Source: an uncultured Nitrososphaerales archaeon (GTDB lineage Archaea; Thermoproteota; Nitrososphaeria; Nitrososphaerales; JAAOZN01). Taken from it: DNA of 15,329 nucleotides. The position numbers and the translations under genes are program-made. Positions 14,354 to 15,329 of the stretch are shown here, piece by piece. A model generated the notes under the pieces. The model saw only the letters and a program-made list of their open reading frames with translations, made no database searches and had not been told where the DNA came from. The stretch is taken from NCBI GenBank assembly GCA_938029515.1, contig CALJAQ010000083.1, forward strand, positions 1 through 15,329, read 5' to 3'. Numbering within the stretch: the first letter of the stretch is position 1; each line of letters starts with the position of its first letter.

Positions 14354-15280
14354 ATGCTAAGATACATCATACACCGCCTCCTTCTGGTAATCCCAGTATT
14401 CATAGGCGTCTCCCTCATAGCCTTCACCATAATGAAGCTAACACCAGGCGACCCTATCCTGAATGTGCTCGGTATGCAGCCTACAGGCGACCCAAGTTTT
14501 ATCGCCGCTATGAGGAGTGAATTAGGTCTTGATGACCCAATCTACATTCAATACGGTAAGTTTCTTTGGCGAGTTATCCAAGGAGACCTTGGGAGAAGCA
14601 TAGGCTCTAATAAACCCGTCATTCTACTTGTGTCAGAAGCATTACCTAAGACTCTTCTGCTAGTAGTTAGTTCTATGCTTGTAGCTATGGCGATAGGCAT
14701 ACCTGTTGGTGTGGTATCGTCGGTAAAGCAGCGTTCGGCATTAGACCACGTTACAAGAATGGGTTCGATCTTCGCAGCGTCGCTACCAGACTTCTGGCTG
14801 GGACTAATGCTAATGATGGTCTTCTCCTACTACCTGGGCTTAACCCCAATATCAGGCTACGGCAGACCTGAGCACATCATCCTACCAGCTGCAACATTAG
14901 GCATAGGTTTAGCCGGGCTGATAACAAGGCTTACACGCTCGAGCATGCTCGAAGTCATCAGACAAGACTACATCAGGGCAGCAAAGGCAAAAGGGATGAG
15001 CGAGCGAGGTGTGATCTTTAAGCATGCATTAAGGAATGCTTTAATACCTATAGTTACAGTTCTAGGGCTGCAATTTGGCTTTCTACTAGCAGGAGCGTTT
15101 TTCGTTGAATGGGTCTTCGCCTGGCCAGGAATAGGTAGGCTCGCAGTGCAGGCGATACAGCAAAGAGACTACCCAGTTGTTCTAGGCGCACTCCTAGTGA
15201 CGTCGATAGCGTATGTGCTCATAAATATTGTTGTGGATATCATATACTCATATATTGACCCTAGAGTGCAGTATGAGTGA
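14354..15280 (+). CDS. dppB: Dipeptide/oligopeptide ABC transporter permease, DppB type
   Basis: The 308-residue inner-membrane permease has the standard DppB start MLRYIIHRLLLVIPVFIGVS with TM1 at about 9-29 and the conserved TPGDP just after it. Further membrane segments lie near 98-120, 140-162, 174-192, 233-255 and 279-302, giving six in all. The cytoplasmic coupling loop is present as DYIRAAKAKGMSERGVIF and KHALRNALIP (205-232), the EAA motif that contacts the ATPases. EWVFAWPGIGRLAVQAI (252-268) is also family-typical. The start has AGGGG 7 bases upstream. A second permease gene follows after 13 bases. No binding protein gene precedes it, so dppA must lie downstream or elsewhere. The substrate may be peptides, but members of this family also carry sugars or nickel. 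Confidence 0.95.
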   Translation: MLRYIIHRLLLVIPVFIGVSLIAFTIMKLTPGDPILNVLGMQPTGDPSFIAAMRSELGLDDPIYIQYGKFLWRVIQGDLGRSIGSNKPVILLVSEALPKTLLLVVSSMLVAMAIGIPVGVVSSVKQRSALDHVTRMGSIFAASLPDFWLGLMLMMVFSYYLGLTPISGYGRPEHIILPAATLGIGLAGLITRLTRSSMLEVIRQDYIRAAKAKGMSERGVIFKHALRNALIPIVTVLGLQFGFLLAGAFFVEWVFAWPGIGRLAVQAIQQRDYPVVLGALLVTSIAYVLINIVVDIIYSYIDPRVQYE

Positions 15281-15293
15281 AAGGTGAAATAAG

Positions 15294-15329
15294 ATGGTTC
15301 GTCTAAAAGACTTGAAAAAACTGCTCTTC
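15294..15329 (+). CDS. Start of a probable DppC-type permease gene (cut by the window end)
   Basis: An ATG at 15294 follows AAGGTGAAAT, whose AGGTGA (15282-15287) is a good Shine-Dalgarno 6 bases away, and opens MVRLKDLKKLLF before the sequence ends. The 13-base spacing after dppB and the charged N-terminal stretch match the usual dppB-dppC order, so the identity rests on position. Only 12 residues are visible. Confidence 0.6.
   Translation, partial: MVRLKDLKKLLF

Noticed and set aside
1..15329. CRISPR arrays, insertion sequences and integrase attachment sites
   Set aside because: No regularly spaced direct repeats, transposase-like frame or terminal inverted repeats were seen. Although the tRNA-Phe gene could serve as an attachment site, no duplicated 3' end occurs in the window.

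Overview
The window looks like a thermophilic, anaerobic archaeon of the TACK group (Thermoproteota in the broad sense, perhaps an aigarchaeal, thaumarchaeal or bathyarchaeal relative). The evidence is a eukaryote-type ribosomal protein S25e (absent from Euryarchaeota), a tRNA-Phe gene apparently interrupted by two tiny non-canonical introns, TATA-type promoters with several probably leaderless genes, frequent TTG starts, and ferredoxin-dependent 2-oxoacid metabolism. The lineage assignment is inference; no rRNA or marker set is present.

Layout. 1-541: tRNA-Phe (minus) and rpS25e (plus) diverge from a roughly 100-base promoter region. 542-993 has no gene that can be supported. 994-2890: a RecA/RadB-like protein with a damaged Walker A motif runs tail to tail into a class I/II aminotransferase. 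3009-6496: grpE-dnaK-dnaJ, a compact Hsp70 operon. 6497-6950: a poorly coding gap with a 46-codon ORF carrying a perfect CxxCxxCxxxCP cluster motif and, on the other strand, a frameshifted gene remnant lacking its start. 6951-11010: livG-livF-iorB-iorA, two amino-acid-type ABC ATPases followed by both subunits of an indolepyruvate (arylpyruvate) ferredoxin oxidoreductase. 11012-12642 (minus): an HdrB-like protein with two complete CCG domains behind a four-cluster ferredoxin. 12740-13159: a hotdog-fold acyl-CoA thioesterase. 13165-14181 (minus): an M29/NicX-like metalloprotein. 14354 to the end: dppB and the first codons of a second permease gene, an oligopeptide/dipeptide ABC transporter running off the window.

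Taken together, the right two thirds reads as peptide and amino acid catabolism: peptide import (Dpp), possible peptide hydrolysis (M29-like), amino acid import (Liv ATPases, whose permeases are not here), transamination (the aminotransferase), oxidative decarboxylation of aryl-2-oxoacids to aryl-acyl-CoA with reduced ferredoxin (IorAB), possible CoA release (thioesterase), and an Hdr-type electron-transfer pair that could take the electrons. The individual family assignments are firm; the pathway linkage is inferred from adjacency. The most unusual items are the doubly interrupted tRNA-Phe with a 6-nt mini-exon, the RadB-like protein without a normal P-loop, the HdrB plus four-cluster ferredoxin pair without HdrA or HdrC, and the cluster-binding microprotein.
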